Shown here in pieces: positions 1 to 12,410 of a stretch of DNA of 64,000 bases (positions are counted from its first letter, which is position 1; the number at the start of each line of letters is the position of its first letter). The DNA comes from Gnetum montanum. Taxonomy: Eukaryota; Streptophyta; Gnetopsida; Gnetales; Gnetaceae. The position numbers were made by a program, and so were the translations under genes. A model generated the notes under the pieces. The model worked only from the letters and a program-made list of their open reading frames with translations. It had not been told where the DNA came from and ran no database searches. The DNA lies in the NCBI GenBank assembly GCA_015680685.1, contig MNCI01035832.1, positions 1,064,519 to 1,128,518 of the forward strand, written 5' to 3'.

Positions 1-479
1 AAGGATAAAAAAATAACAAAAAACATAAAAAAATAAATAATAACATATATTAAAATTATTAACTAGATAAATAATTTTAACTTACTAAACTTAGCTGAGG
101 GTAGAACCTTAGGATAAACTAATACGTGCACTCCTAAATTTGGGTGAGTTCATCACTTGTGTACTTGATTGGTTGCTATGCCTAACTACTACTAGTTAGA
201 ATAATGTGTATAGTATCTATTAAACTCAAATTTGAGATTATGAAGCACTTAAACCATCACAATTCTACCTTTCATGAATTATTTTAAAACTATTTGAGCT
301 ATAGCTAAGGTTTGATCATCCCTCATCGATCCCCTAGGATGTACCCCATGCCTACAAAAAAGGAAGCATCAAAATAACTAGAACTAAAAAAAACCCTTAA
401 AATAAAAAATGAACAAAGGTTATAGTTTAAAGAGAAACTTATGGTGTCAGTAGGTAGACTATTCATGGAGGATTTTGGA

Positions 480-945
480 AGAGTGTGTTTACCTTATGAC
501 CTATCATCACAATGTTATTAGCATTGTACTATAAGTACTCAAGCAACTCCCAAATCTATAATAACTTGCAAACTCCTCCACCATAAGAGGTACTATTTCT
601 ATCTATTTCTCTTTGGGTGTCAAGATAATTAACCATGAGCTTCAAAATATAGTTGGAAGATCTAGGCATAAGAGTTTCTATGATTATACTAGCAATATCC
701 ACTACCAAGTATGACCATATGATCACGCTAAAATGTTGGATTAGGTACAAAAAATACTCTCAAGAACCTAGTCTAAACCACACCAAAGTACCTTTGTTAA
801 TGCTTATGTCAAGGTTTAAACTTTTGGTGTGGCTATCCCAGTGCAACATAAAATACAAAGTAGCTTCATCACCACCAAAATAGGTTTTAGCAAGACCCTG
901 CACATAGCCAAAATTCATAACTATTAGAACATAAAAAATCATATA
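480..945 (-). pseudogene. Possible LINE ORF1-like (DUF4283-type) remnant
   Basis: One minus-strand frame runs from about 942 to 556 with a single in-frame stop near 760. Its layout recalls plant DUF4283 proteins, the nucleic-acid-binding ORF1 of many plant LINEs: a start such as YFGGDEATLYFM, then TLVWFRLGS where the family has a VW-RLP motif, then a stretch ending NYLDTQREI where the family has a V-LD--- motif. A weak, cysteine-poor zinc-knuckle-like stretch with GHK may follow near 500. No LINE endonuclease or reverse transcriptase was found beside it. The similarity is by eye only; a chance open frame is a real alternative. Confidence 0.33.
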
Positions 946-3019
946 ACTATTACAACAAAAATTAACAAAGTTTAAGCCAAAACAAGCAATAGCCTAATAA
1001 TGTTAACATTAGATACAAAACATAAAAAATAACCAAGTGCATCAATGTAACTACACTGATAATATAATGAAAATATAGTTTTATTAACATGATAAAACTT
1101 ATTTAACATTTTCACAAACAATTAGCCTGTAGAAACTGGTAACAAGTAATCTTGAAAATTGTTGTCAAGTAAAAAATAAATTTTAACAAAACTAAAGATC
1201 AAGAATGATAACACTAGTGCTTTATTGATGTAATTTTTTAGTAGTTTAGACTCAAGTAATTCACACAATCCTAGATATTAGACAAGTTGAAAAAGTGGAA
1301 ACAAGAAGTAAAGGATTTCTTTGTTCTTACAGCATAAAAGTTGCCATGCCTTCCCATAAAATGCATTAAAACTCCTTATGCATTGATGTAACTTGATTGA
1401 AAAGTACAAAACGTTGGCCTTCATACTTGAAAAATTTGACAATAGTTGCAGTCCAAGCTTAAGTACCCAATGTTGTCAATCAATTCCATGTGAGCCAAAA
1501 TTGTGCAAACAAAACTCAAGTTGACCAATGCGAATTCTAGAGGCTAGAAAAAAACTTTTAAAAACTATAAAAAATACTTTTAGTTGCAGGGGCCAAGAAC
1601 ATGTTCTCAATAACCAAGATTGATCATCAATGGTGCAATCTAAGTGTAGGAAAAATAAAATTGTGCCAGTTTCAAAATGAAATTTTTACCAAGAAAACTT
1701 GATTTGTAATGAATTCATTGTAGTAAATACCCCAAGAAAAACTTATAAAAAATTAAAAATATCCCAAAATTTGAACAAAATATTCCTAAACCATTTTCAC
1801 CATCTCCCATGACCCAAAATGTTCACAACATGTGCCCAAAAAGTTTAGAACATTGTTAGTTTTTCCTTAGAAAAATTGTGAAATTTTGACAAAATTGGCG
1901 AGAACATTAGAAACTAGGTTGGTAAATGATCCATATAAAAATTATAAAAAAATAAAAAATAATATGATTCTACCTCTAATACCATCATAAAACCCATAAT
2001 AATACATATATGTGCTTAGAATTACAAAATCTTAGTGTATACGTTTTAGAAAAAATATCAAATTTGAGCTAAGATTCACCAAAACTAGGGAAAAAATGTT
2101 GAAAAAAAAGTTTGGGAAAAAATTAAAATCTCCCTCAACCCATCACCAAAAATCAAAATCTTGATTCCAATACAATTTAAAATCCTAAATATTCCATTTG
2201 ACACAAAAAAATTGCAAAATTTTAGCCTAGATAAGCCTAGAGGTGGAAAAATGTTTTCACAAAACTATGAAAAATTAGGAAAAATGGTGAGGATGGGGTA
2301 CCTAGTGGTCATAGAAAAAGTTACTTTTCCTATAGAATAATATATAAGACTTTAAAAAATGTGTATGACCTCCTCTACCTCATCCAAAACTAGATTCCAA
2401 TTGCTTGACCTAATCTTCTTCACCATTGTTACTGAGAGCTTCAAACCTTCGCCTTCATTATAGTGGAAGAAAATCCTAAATTTTCCTTGCCTTGCTATAC
2501 CAACACTATGAGTGAAGATGGATGAATTCTAATATTTCTAAGGATATGTGATGATTTTTATTTTTTAGCCACCACTATGGATTCTAGACATCACACTCTC
2601 AAGACTTTGGATAAAACTATTGTAGCGTTGAGGTTGGGTGTAAGAAATCTTTTGATCTTTAAGTGCCTAGAACTAAGATAAGAAAATACCTTTTGAAAAC
2701 CAATAAAAAATTCTTCACTTTGATCTTAAGGATATTTAAATGGATTTCAAGCTTTTTATTTTAAGTTTTGGTAGAAAATTTCTATTTTGACCTTCTAAGG
2801 CAAGCTTCCCAAGACAAACACATACATCAAAATGGAGAGCGTGAAACCTTGGTGATACATTGCTAACATGAATCTTAATTTATTTGATAAACATATAAAA
2901 GATGTGATAAGATATTAACCATCTAAAGACCAAGTTCTAACCATCTAGAGGATTCCACCAAAGTTTGAAATTTTACCATGTTCTAATATACCAAAAATTA
3001 GCACAAAAGAGTGAATAAG
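946..3019. other. AT-rich stretch with no recognised gene
   Basis: I see no open frame of useful length, no LTR ends and no RNA gene on either strand. A-runs are frequent. The right part (from about 2.8 kb) grades into the degenerate repeat block that follows. Confidence 0.6.
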
Positions 3020-4150
3020 TTGGAAGTCAAGTGTATTTACATTGAAATTTCATGTCAATCATGTTGGTCAACATAAATACAAATTTGAGACATCTTGAGA
3101 ACACCAAATTCTTACTAAGTGACCTCAAACATTACTAAAAATGATCCTAGAAGTTGCCAATCTTATTCCAAAAACCTTGACATTGAGGTGGAGATCCAAA
3201 GCCCGAAAATCCTATCGAAACTTCTTGAAAATTGTCCAAACTTGGTATTTACATTGGTGATGATGTCAATTATATTGACCAACATGAATAACAATGTAAG
3301 AACATCATGAAAACTAAAATTAGACTTTTACAAGCTCATAAACCATCAGTCTTACTTTAGAACCCTAGGTATAGACATATGAGATCGAAAGGTTGGAGAA
3401 CTAAACAAAAAATCCTCAAAACCCTAGCCACTACACTAGGAGAATAGAAAAGTTAAAAACCATATCAAATGATGTTAAAAATGAATCAAACTTGGTATTC
3501 AAATTGAACATATGTGCCAAATACGTTGGCCAATGTGAATACCAATTTGAAGTCATAAAAAAGCTTCAATCTTAACTTACACAACCTCAAAAATCATAAA
3601 TTTTCAGCCAACACCCTAGTCACTACCTTAAGAGTTTTGGAATGTCAAAGGCCTAGTTAAAAGCCCTATAAAGTAGTCCAAAGAAGTTTGTAGGTTGAAT
3701 ATAAATTTCAATCATGTTGGAAAATGTGAATACCAAAGTGAAGACTATGAAAAGCCTTTACTTTAGTGAATATGTTCTTAAAAAATGCAAATTTTCCTCT
3801 TCCTCCCCAATGTTGACATAGAAATTAAGGTGAGCCAAAGATGTGGCAAAAAAAAAAACTCAATTACATTGGATTATAGGCTAATTACTTTGATCAAGAA
3901 TAGAGGACAATGTGAGGACGTCAAAAAGTAGTTACTTTGCTCAAAAAAACTCCAAAATGGAAAATTTCCTTACCAAGTCCTCGGTGCTACAGTAGAAGGC
4001 TTAAAATTGCTAAAACGTGATAAAAATCCCTACCACAGCTTGTAATAAAACTCAATTACATTAGGAATCACTCCAATTATGTTGGAAAACGTGATTACCA
4101 ATGTAAGAAATCTCTACAACCCAAAACCAAGCTAAAACAAGCTCAACCAT
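3020..4150. repeat. Degenerate tandem repeat, about 200-bp period, inverted cores
   Basis: Six related cores lie near 3031, 3241, 3490, 3691, 3860 and 4050, spaced about 170-250 bp. The better units pair a left arm like TTGGTATTCACATTG with a right arm like CAATGTGAATACCAA around a loop containing CAATCATGTTGG, so each can fold as a hairpin. Text between cores is also related (CTCAAAACCCTAG-like). The block ends just before the E3 pol remnant. It resembles non-coding tandem repeats seen in some Tat/Ogre-type gypsy elements, but ownership by a particular element is inference. Confidence 0.55.
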
Positions 4151-4326
4151 TCCTAGAATGGGCTCCACATGGTGGAAGCTTGACCTAGAGTGATCAAGTC
4201 CAAAATATCATTCATGTTGAGATAATGAAAAACGCACATTGGGAAAACAAGTTTTATCTTTTTAAAATATTTTAAGCACAAAAAACACTTTTCTAGTAGT
4301 TTACTACTAGTTTTCACAAGCTTTTT

Positions 4327-6520
4327 AAATTTGATCTATGCAATGTCCCTGCAACATTTCAACGCTTAGTCCTTAGTATCTTTCAATAGTAAATCGATAG
4401 TGGCGTTGAAGTCTTTATGGATGAATTTTCCACCTATGGAGCTACCTTTGAGCAAGCCTTGAACTAACTTGAATAAGTTTTGAAGAGATGTGTTGAGAAA
4501 AACTTACGGCTCAACTAACAAAATTTCACAAAAATGGATTGAGGTAGATCCAGAAAAGATAAGGGTCATCTAAGGAATAACATGCCAAATAGAGACTGTT
4601 AAAGATGTTTAGTCATTTCTTGGACATACTAGCTACTACCGACAATTTATTGAGAATTTCTCTACGGTTGCAAAGTCATTGGTAGAACTTACAAAGAAAG
4701 ATGCACCTTTCATCTAGACCAAGGAATGTGAACATGCATTCCAATAATTAAAAGAGAAGCTTGTATAAACACCAATCCGACAAGCACCAAAGTGATCCAA
4801 ACCATTTCATATCATGAAAAACGCATCTAACTATGCCTTGGGAGCAACGCTCATGTAGATGGACGATAAGAACCATCCATACTACATCCACTATGCAAGT
4901 CAAAGCATTGTGGGAGCATAGTTAAATTACACCACCACGGAAAAAGTGTTAATGGAAGTGGTGTACTCGCTAGGAAAGTTTAAGCACTATGCACTTGGTT
5001 ACAAAGTATTTATGCATACAAACCACAGTACAATTCACTTTGTCATGAATAAGCTGATGATGAGCCCTCATGTCATACGGTGGCTTGTGATCTTGCAGGA
5101 ATTTGATCTCACTATGGTATATTGAAAAGGAATTAAGAATGTGGTCACTACCCACCTCTCTCACTTAAGATGAGATAATAAAGAGGAGGAGAGTCCACTC
5201 TCTGATCAATTTTCAAATGAAATCCTCTTTACTAGAGCAATAAATGAACAAATGCCTAAAAAAGCAATATGGTATAATGGCATCCTCACATATCTTATTA
5301 CTCAAGAGATGCCACAAAACATGGATTTTAGGAAGAAGAAAAAATTTGTTTATTGGGTCAAATACTTCATGGAAATCAACAGACACCTTCATAAGGTATG
5401 TGCCAATGGCCTAATCCATTGGTGTGTCCTTTATGAAGATCAACTGCACATTCTCTAGGATGCTCACAAAGGGCATTGCAAAGGCCACTATGAAGGGAGA
5501 TGCATGACCATAAAAATCCTAATGGTAGGATACTATTGGCCTACAATCTTTAGGGATGCCTACCAATTTGTTAAGTCTTGTGAATGTTGCCAACATGATG
5601 GGTGAATTACTGCTCGCATGGAGGATTCTCAATTGTGGATTCAACCATTAGAACCTTTCAACATATTGAGCATTAACTTCATGGGTCCCATCACACCCAT
5701 GTCCAACGAAAAGGCATATATTATAGTAGTAGTCGACTACTACACAAAATGGGCAGAAATTGTACATCATCCATTGCTGCCAAATTTATACAACAAGATA
5801 TCATGAATAGGTTTGGGATGCCATGTTCACTAATTTCTAATAATTGAACTCGTTTTATAGGTTCCACCTTTAGAAAATTAATGCAATTCTTGGGGCTAGA
5901 ACATAAATTAACAACACCTTACCACCCCCAAGCCAACAGTCAAGCATAGGTAACCAACTGGGAGATTACAAAAATACTAACGCAGACCATTAGCAAATAT
6001 AGGAAGGATTTGAGTACAAAACTTAATGATGCTCTCTAAACTCTAAACTTATCATTCAACTTGGAAACTTCCTATTGGCTATTCTCCCTACGAGTTAATG
6101 TATGAGAAACTTCCAATGCTCCCAATTCAATCTGAGCTCTGTACACTCTTGACAGCCTATGATGTAAACCTTAACCTAAGTCTAGCATAGAAAGAAATGT
6201 CTATCAATCTCAACATGTTAGAAAAAAATTGATTAGTGGTTCTATCCTTGAATGAGGTGAACAAAGCATTTAACAAGAAATGTCATGACCTTAGAATCAG
6301 GAAAGTAAAACTTCAACTACGAGATAAGGTTCTTTACTGGAACCCCCACACATGTATCCAAAAAGTTAAAATTCCAGACATTGTGGGAGGGACCTTATAT
6401 AATTTATCAAACCTTTCCCTCTAGGGCCATGTTGATCTACAAACCTGGCAACCTAGATAAAAAGCAATTGGTCAACATCCAACAAGTGAAGCCTTTTCTC
6501 AAACCTAAATAAGCCAGTGT
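4327..6520 (+). pseudogene. Athila-like pol remnant (RT, RNase H, integrase)
   Basis: The remnant begins at KFDLCNVPATFQR, the conserved RT motif before the active site. VFMDEFSTYG follows, where Athila-type RT has FMDDFSVYG, so one catalytic Asp is replaced by Glu. RNase H and connection pieces include GHTSYYRQFIENFS (near 4622) and KVLMEVVYSLGKFKHY (near 4950). The integrase zinc-binding part runs about 5460-5600 (GYYWPTIFRDAY, then CECCQ). The integrase core has INFMGP and VVDYYTKWAEI; Asn replaces the first and second catalytic Asp, and the third acidic position reads as a stop near 5949. Stops and frameshifts recur throughout. The protein would have copied and integrated the element; this copy cannot. 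Confidence 0.85.
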
Positions 6521-8387
6521 AAATGTCACCTCAATAGATGGACAGTCATGTTGTATTTTTCAAATCTCCTCCTTCCAACTTATTCATGGGGGAGATGGCC
6601 ATTTGTGCTAACCATCAAATTGGCCTCTTAGTTTTTCTACTTTTTTGTTTTTTATGTTTTTGATTTTACAAATTTTTTATTTTTGAATTTTTCTAATTTT
6701 CAACCATCTTTAGTACCTTTAAACCTTTTTGACTATTTTACAATTTCTTATATATTTTAATTTATTTTTGTATTTAAGTATGATATTTTCTCATTTTTAG
6801 TAATAAATTTGCTTTATTGTCATAGGACACAATGCTGCTATTGCTGTTTACTAATGATGGTTTGAGTTTAATGTGTGATTGTCAATGCTTGGTTTCTATT
6901 TTTGAATTCTAATGTCTAATGACTTTGACATGGTTTATTTTTCATGGAACGGGTAGTGAGTCCACATCATCCGCCCATTCAATGAACTCTATGGTTTTCC
7001 TTGTTATAGAAATTTGAGGTTCCTTCCATTAAGGGATTTTTAATCAATTGGTGACCTTGGTAGTTCTAGAATTAGGAAGGATTCAAAGGTTTGTAAATGG
7101 TGTGACTTCAAGGGAACTCAATACTCTTTTTCCTATTCGTCTTACTTAAGTTCTTGAGTGTTTTTCACAAACTTCTTATCATTCCACACCAACCACTAAT
7201 AGGAAAAAAAATAACATTGTTGCATGGTGTGGTTCCCAATAAAAAAATGATGCGAATTCAAAGCACATTCCTTTAACATGAATAAGTCCTTACATGGTGT
7301 GGTTCCCATTCAAAAGAAAGAAAGAAAAAAACACAAAAAATAATGGGAATTGAAAGCACACCCCTTGGACAAATAAACGGGCTACAAGCACTAGTTATGA
7401 GACTTGAACAACATGCACCTATGCTTGAAAGTCACCTCTAACTAAGGCCCTGTTTCTCTCTCACTTCCTACTTCTCTTTTCTTCTCTCTGTGTAATGGTG
7501 GTTGTTTTATGGAAGCACTCTTGTATCTCAAGTGGGTGGATCAGTCTTAGAGTGGTGATGTGATGTTAGTGCAAGCAGATGATTTTTGTCTAAACTAAGG
7601 ATGGAACTTCCTAGGTCATTTTAACCACAAATTCCACAAGGGACTTCTTATGACCTCAATTTGGAACTTCATTCCACCTTCTCTATCATCCATCCATGCT
7701 ACTATAACTCACCTCACTGTCAGGTTCTATGTTATTCTTTATGTCTTAGTCTGATGTGTTAGGATTCTTGAGTAGATTCTTTCAAGTTGATCTTTAACTT
7801 GTCATGATCATTAAATTGACTATGGGGCCCATGGACTCCTTAGTTGAGGTTATGCAAAGGAAAAAAAGGACATGAGCCTAGTATGGGGAGGACCCACTTG
7901 CATAGCTTTTGGCTTGATTAGTTAAGGTTCCTTACCTTTGACATTGCTACAATCCTATCTTTTGCATTTTCCATTACGTAACCTCTTATTACTCCTTAAT
8001 CTTTCATTTCATTCATCCACTAAATCAATTTTTGACTTTTTTCATTTTTTCAAATTTATGAGCTTCAACATCCTCTTCTCATGTTTTCATAATATTTTTG
8101 GTCTTCTAAGCTTTCATTTGATCCCAATTTCATCCAAAAATTCCTAACTCCCCCAAAGGGTTAATAATCTTAACCATATACAAGCATCAAGTTTTTCCCA
8201 AGTTAACCCTTCCAGCAACCTTCAAGATGATTTATTAATGATAGTACATAAATAAATGATAACTAGATTAATTAAATCAACCATAATCACAACTTAGCTA
8301 ACTGTAACTATCCTCAAGAGTTAAGGTATTCCAATTGTTTTAAGGTTACACAATGATTGCTAATCCATGGTCTTATTGTGATTATAG
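6521..8387 (+). other. Post-pol spacer of E3, shared with E1 and E2
   Basis: No gene is visible. The stretch starts with CATGGGGGAGATGG (about 6587), an internal polypurine-tract-like motif, followed by a T-rich block. At about 7093 it contains GGTGTGACTTCAAGGG, which matches GGTGTGACATCAAGGGG in E1 (reverse strand, about 25930) and its counterpart in E2 (about 37425). The same spacer therefore lies before the env-position ORF in all three copies. The frame 7938-8147 has no recognisable motif and is probably chance. Confidence 0.55.
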
Positions 8388-8390
8388 ATG
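8374..8390 (+). promoter_or_regulatory. Splice-acceptor-like site at the E3 ORF2 start
   Basis: GTGATTATAG sits directly before ATGGCACCCAAAA. E1 (GATTACAG then ATGGCCCCAAAAAG, reverse strand at 24267) and E2 (GATTATAG then ATGACCCCTAAAAG, reverse strand at 36307) have the same arrangement. An AG immediately before the start codon in three diverged copies suggests a 3' splice site for a subgenomic mRNA of the downstream ORF, as reported for the barley envelope-class element Bagy-2. No donor site was identified. Confidence 0.45.
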
Positions 8391-11220
8391 GCACCCAAAA
8401 AAAAACATCTATAGGAAGGAGAACCCTCAAAACCATGGGAGAAATGACCCAAAGCTAGAAGGGGCTAGTAAGAACAAGGCCAAGAACTATTAGAGGTGAC
8501 CCATGCAATAGTACCTCTTCATGAGGAGTCCAAAGTGGAATCTGTCTGATAGATTCCAAAGGAAGAAGTGCCAACTAAACAATCACAAAGAGGAGAAGCT
8601 CCTAGACCCACGTCAAGGCTTGAGGTTACCTTGACTCAAGCCTACCTAGACATCATTTAGTTCTAAGACATTCAAAGATCGGTTCTTCAAGAGATCAACT
8701 TTGGGTCATTTTTGGAAAAATATCTAGAGGATGTTAGGACACAACTACAAACCTCTCCCATGTGGCTAGTCATCACATCTAGTGGGGAGTGGTACATGGG
8801 AGACCTATCTCTTCTAGAGTAGCTGAAGGCCAAGTTCCATTATCAAAATCAAGGATATTCAAGTGTCCTACTCGGAAGAAGCCATTGCACAGGCACTTGA
8901 GTTGCTTTACATAAGAACACAACTAGCTGAATTGTCTACAAAAGGTAATATGGAGGCCATGAGGAAGTGGACCGAGCAATGTTACAAGGTGAATTGTAGG
9001 GAATATGGTGCACTCACACTGGTGGAGTGGATTTATTTCAATATTTCAGCCTATCACCTCAATCCAATGGTGAGGCCAAGAAAGGTAACTATTTTCTTTG
9101 CTCGAGAATGCATTACTCTAAGCGAGAAGTTCCTTATTAACCTTCCACAATTGCTATACTTGAAGATTGAAAAATGTTTCAAAGAAAATGAACGTGGAAG
9201 GAAGACCCTACCCTTTCCATTCCTGATTAGAAAACTCTGGAAAAGGGTAGGCATTATTTGCTACTCTAATGACACTCTCAGGCATGTTCCCTTAGCCTCA
9301 TGGTCAAAAATCATGAAGGATAAAATGCCAGCAATAACCTAAGAAGAGGATTTGCTGCCACCACCACCCACTTAGGAAGCAACACCAAAGGACCATGTAG
9401 CCATTGAGCATCTACACAAAATTTGAGAATAGTTCTTGAGTGAACAAGAGAAACAACTAAAAACAAGTGGGCCGAATCCATTTGTAGATTAGCCAACGAT
9501 GAGTCACCTTAATGAGGTGGCCTAAACAATTAGCCAGATGGAGAGGGGTGGTTCCATTTTCTCTACCCAAATAATGTAGCTACCTTCAAGGTTAGATGGA
9601 AATGCTTGAGAGGTAATGATGTCACTATCAACACATCATTTATTCCCAAAAATATCTAGGAATGTCACCACTTTCTCGGTGAGCTTGGAGGAAGGTAAAG
9701 AGACAACTATCTTTGTGATGTAACATTAAGGGCAGGAGACAGTGGCAAAAGTGGTAGCTAACGATGTAGCTAAAGCATTGAATGCACCCGCGACATCTAT
9801 ACCAGATGTATCTACACTCCAAGATGTGTAGATGTTGATAGGCATGACCAGTAGGAAGTTAGATGTAACTGAACATGAAAAGTTATTGCAATGATTGGTA
9901 GGAACTGGGCAACCAACTTTAAACATTTTTGATCTTCCAGAGAACATCACCAAAACCTAGTTAGAGTTGCTAAATGCAAGGGGTAGATGTATTATTTTGA
10001 AGGGAAAACTAGAAATGGCCCAAGAGCAAAATCAATGCTTGGCTATAGAGGTTGCCAAACTTCATGCCCAACTTGTAGAACAAGCAATCCTTAGCCCAGT
10101 AGTAACAAGAGATGAAGCTATCAAAAAACTTGAAGAATGATTTTAGAAGGCTAAGAGAAGGAAGTAATGACCATCTTTAAATAGTTCATAAGCTAAAATG
10201 CACTCAATCAAAAAGGACTTGAATCAAATACACCAAAAGAATGAAGCATTGACTACACAAAAGCATCACTTGTGAAATCTTGATACTCAAAGAGATCAAA
10301 TGCAATAATTCATTCATCAACAACAAGAGTAGCTTGCTAGGGTAAATACTAAATTGAGGAAATTAGCTATAAAGAACCATAATCTATCAATGGAGGAGGT
10401 ATGCACCTTGTGGAAAAAGTTTGCCATCGATATTGCCACTTGGAAGAATGAAGCTCTTAAATTTGAGAAAGTGAAAAATCACCATAGGAACCAAGTCAGT
10501 TTGCAAAAGGATGTCAATGAAAAAAAATCTAGATGGCAAGGATAAAAATGAATGAAGCCCTCCAGCAATTCTAGTAATGAGAGAGATGTGTTAGCCCATT
10601 CTTGATGGGATTGACACCTACAAAAATGTGGAGATCTACTTAAAGGAGTTGCAAATTGAAGAAATGACAAAGTACATGGAGTTGGCCAATCTTTGTTATG
10701 CAAACCTAGCAATTTTGACTACTGGATGACTGTGGTCATAATTAGAAAAATAAGTGGCTAGCTTGTATCTGCTATACAAGGTCGAGTTCAAACACCAGAA
10801 GGACACCAAGAAAAAACTTTAGACTACTAATGCTAAACTCAAAGTTCTAAAAGGGTGATTCAGAGATCAAATATTTATCATTGAGAACCTAGCTAGATGG
10901 ATGAATGACTACCAGGAGCTAAAGGACATAATGAGAGTGTTTGACATTGAACACAAATAGTTTTCTGCCTAGTTTGTCAATGCCAAGGAGTTGTTTCTAG
11001 CAATCCTATGTCCTTGGAATGTACTTGTTCCAACCCACATTAGGGAAGCTACATAGATGGTGCATGATCCTAAGTGTAAGGAGGATAAAATGAAAGTACT
11101 ACTGGATGCTTTCTGCCTCCTACCTGAAATCATAGGAGTAGCAAGACAACCACCGCTAGTGTGTGAAGTTGGTGAAGGTCCCTTAGAGCCTCAAGAACCA
11201 CCACTACCTAGGACCATTTG
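8388..11220 (+). pseudogene. E3 env-position ORF2 (plant transposon-protein-like, coiled-coil)
   Basis: The reading starts at ATG 8388 after the acceptor-like AG. An open stretch of 159 codons (8863-9342) contains ECITLSEKFLINLPQLLYLK and TLPFPFLIRKLWKRVGI. The pattern PFP-LI--L---G is what I know from the 'putative plant transposon protein' domain (PF20167 type), common in the ORF after pol of Athila elements. Further on, about 9960-10970, Glu/Lys/Leu-rich stretches look coiled-coil, including MEEVCTLWKKFAIDIATWKN (10390), which matches the E1 ORF. The end is Pro/Glu-rich (about 11160-11220). Stops are scattered throughout. The function is unknown; the env position does not show it is an envelope protein, and I see no clear signal peptide or membrane anchor. 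Confidence 0.65.
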
Positions 11221-11446
11221 ATCTTCTCCAAAAAGCTTCACACCATTAAGGAACATGTTGTCCAATTTTGAAGAGTTGAATCATGGTGTTCAATTTTATG
11301 TCCTGAACACCTTCATTTTTTGTAATGTGTTGATCAGTACACTCCATTGTTTGTCAAGCCAGTCAATTTGTTTTGTGTGAAGAAAAGTTAGTTAATAATC
11401 TCATACCTTCCCAATTTTGTAATAGAACTCAAGGATGAGTTTTCAT

Positions 11447-11461
11447 TCAGTCATGGGGGTA
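11447..11461 (+). other. Polypurine tract of E3
   Basis: The sequence TTCAGTCATGGGGGTA precedes the LTR start TGATGAGTCATG. The complement of E1 (21719-21735) reads TTCAGTCATTGGGGTA and that of E2 (35694-35706) has ATCATGGGGGTA in the same place, so this is the conserved plus-strand priming site of the family. Confidence 0.75.
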
Positions 11462-12410
11462 TGATGAGTCATGTTAAGTTTGCTACATCAACAAGGCCTC
11501 ATTAATGCGACCCCATCGACTGGACCTCATTGACAAGGCCTAGTCAATGCATCTTATCATGCATCGATGAGGCCTTGTCTACGTAGTGTCAGTTTTCTTA
11601 TTTTTCTGCTATAAATACATGCTTGCAGCCTCATTTATGGCATAAGTAGATTGTAGTTGTAGTGGATCTCTTGCATTTTTTCCTTTCAAAAGTTATAATT
11701 TTTCCCCTGAGTGCCCACAACAAGAGTCATTGAGTGTACAGATCTTTATTCAAGCATTGTTGTACCTAAGCATGATAGTGTGTGCAACAATAAAAACAAG
11801 CTTTCTAATAAACCTTGCAACACTTTGGATCTATTACCTAATTTATTTATGCATTTACTATTTTCATTATTTATTAAATGCTTTTAATTATTTATTAAAC
11901 ATTTCCCAATTATTATGTTAATGGGGTAATTAAGCGAGATAGATTACACACATAAGTACAATGACTTCAAGTGTAACATCAATTCGCTTGCTAATCCCAA
12001 CAGCATTATTACTTGGTACACCCATTAGCATAGCACTTGGTCACCTAGTAGCGAATACGTGGGTTCATGACATGTACAAAAAGTGGGATCAAATGTTTAT
12101 GTTAGGATTACTTAATTGCTAGTTAATTTGTTAATTTAGTTTAGTTAATCCAATTCCTTTTATCTACATTTTGAGCACCAAACTATAAAACATAAAATGA
12201 TAAAAATTAGATGCCTCAGTTACACTTCACCATACCAACAAATGTCGCAAGCATAATTGGAAAGACAACAATTGACCTTAAGGCGAGATTCAATTCCTAA
12301 AAGGCTAGTGCACTGGAAATGATAATGTCCTTGGAATTCAACTAGATTGTGCATAAATGCTTTGTGATTCGTATGGTTGGGTGTAGGGGTACCTCACTGC
12401 TCATTAATCA
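11462..12410 (+). repeat. 3' LTR of E3
   Basis: The LTR starts TGATGAGTCATG and ends near GGGGTACCTCACTGCTCATTAATCA, an imperfect form of the family end GGTACC-(C/T)--(C/G)-(C/A)ACTCATCA, giving inverted termini TGATGAGT/ACTCATCA. A TATA-like CTATAAATA lies at about 11609-11617, where transcription of an LTR would be driven. The last 250 bp align with the E1 and E2 LTRs, including a shared GATTCGTATGGTTG stretch. Length is about 950 bp, close to E1's 863 and E2's 905. Confidence 0.75.

Larger units (their letters stand above)
4327..12410 (+). mobile_element. E3: 5'-truncated Athila-like Ty3/gypsy element
   Basis: In order: partial RT, RNase H, integrase, a long spacer, an env-position ORF, a polypurine tract (about 11447-11461) and a 3' LTR (11462-12410). 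pol before integrase and an extra ORF between integrase and the 3' LTR is the arrangement of the Athila branch of Ty3/gypsy. The left end begins abruptly in the RT palm, so the 5' LTR, gag, protease and RT N-terminus are missing or lie beyond an unrecognised break. All frames are broken. LTR ends, spacer and ORF start are shared with E1 and E2 on the other strand, which makes E3 the pol-bearing relative of those pol-less copies. Confidence 0.75.
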
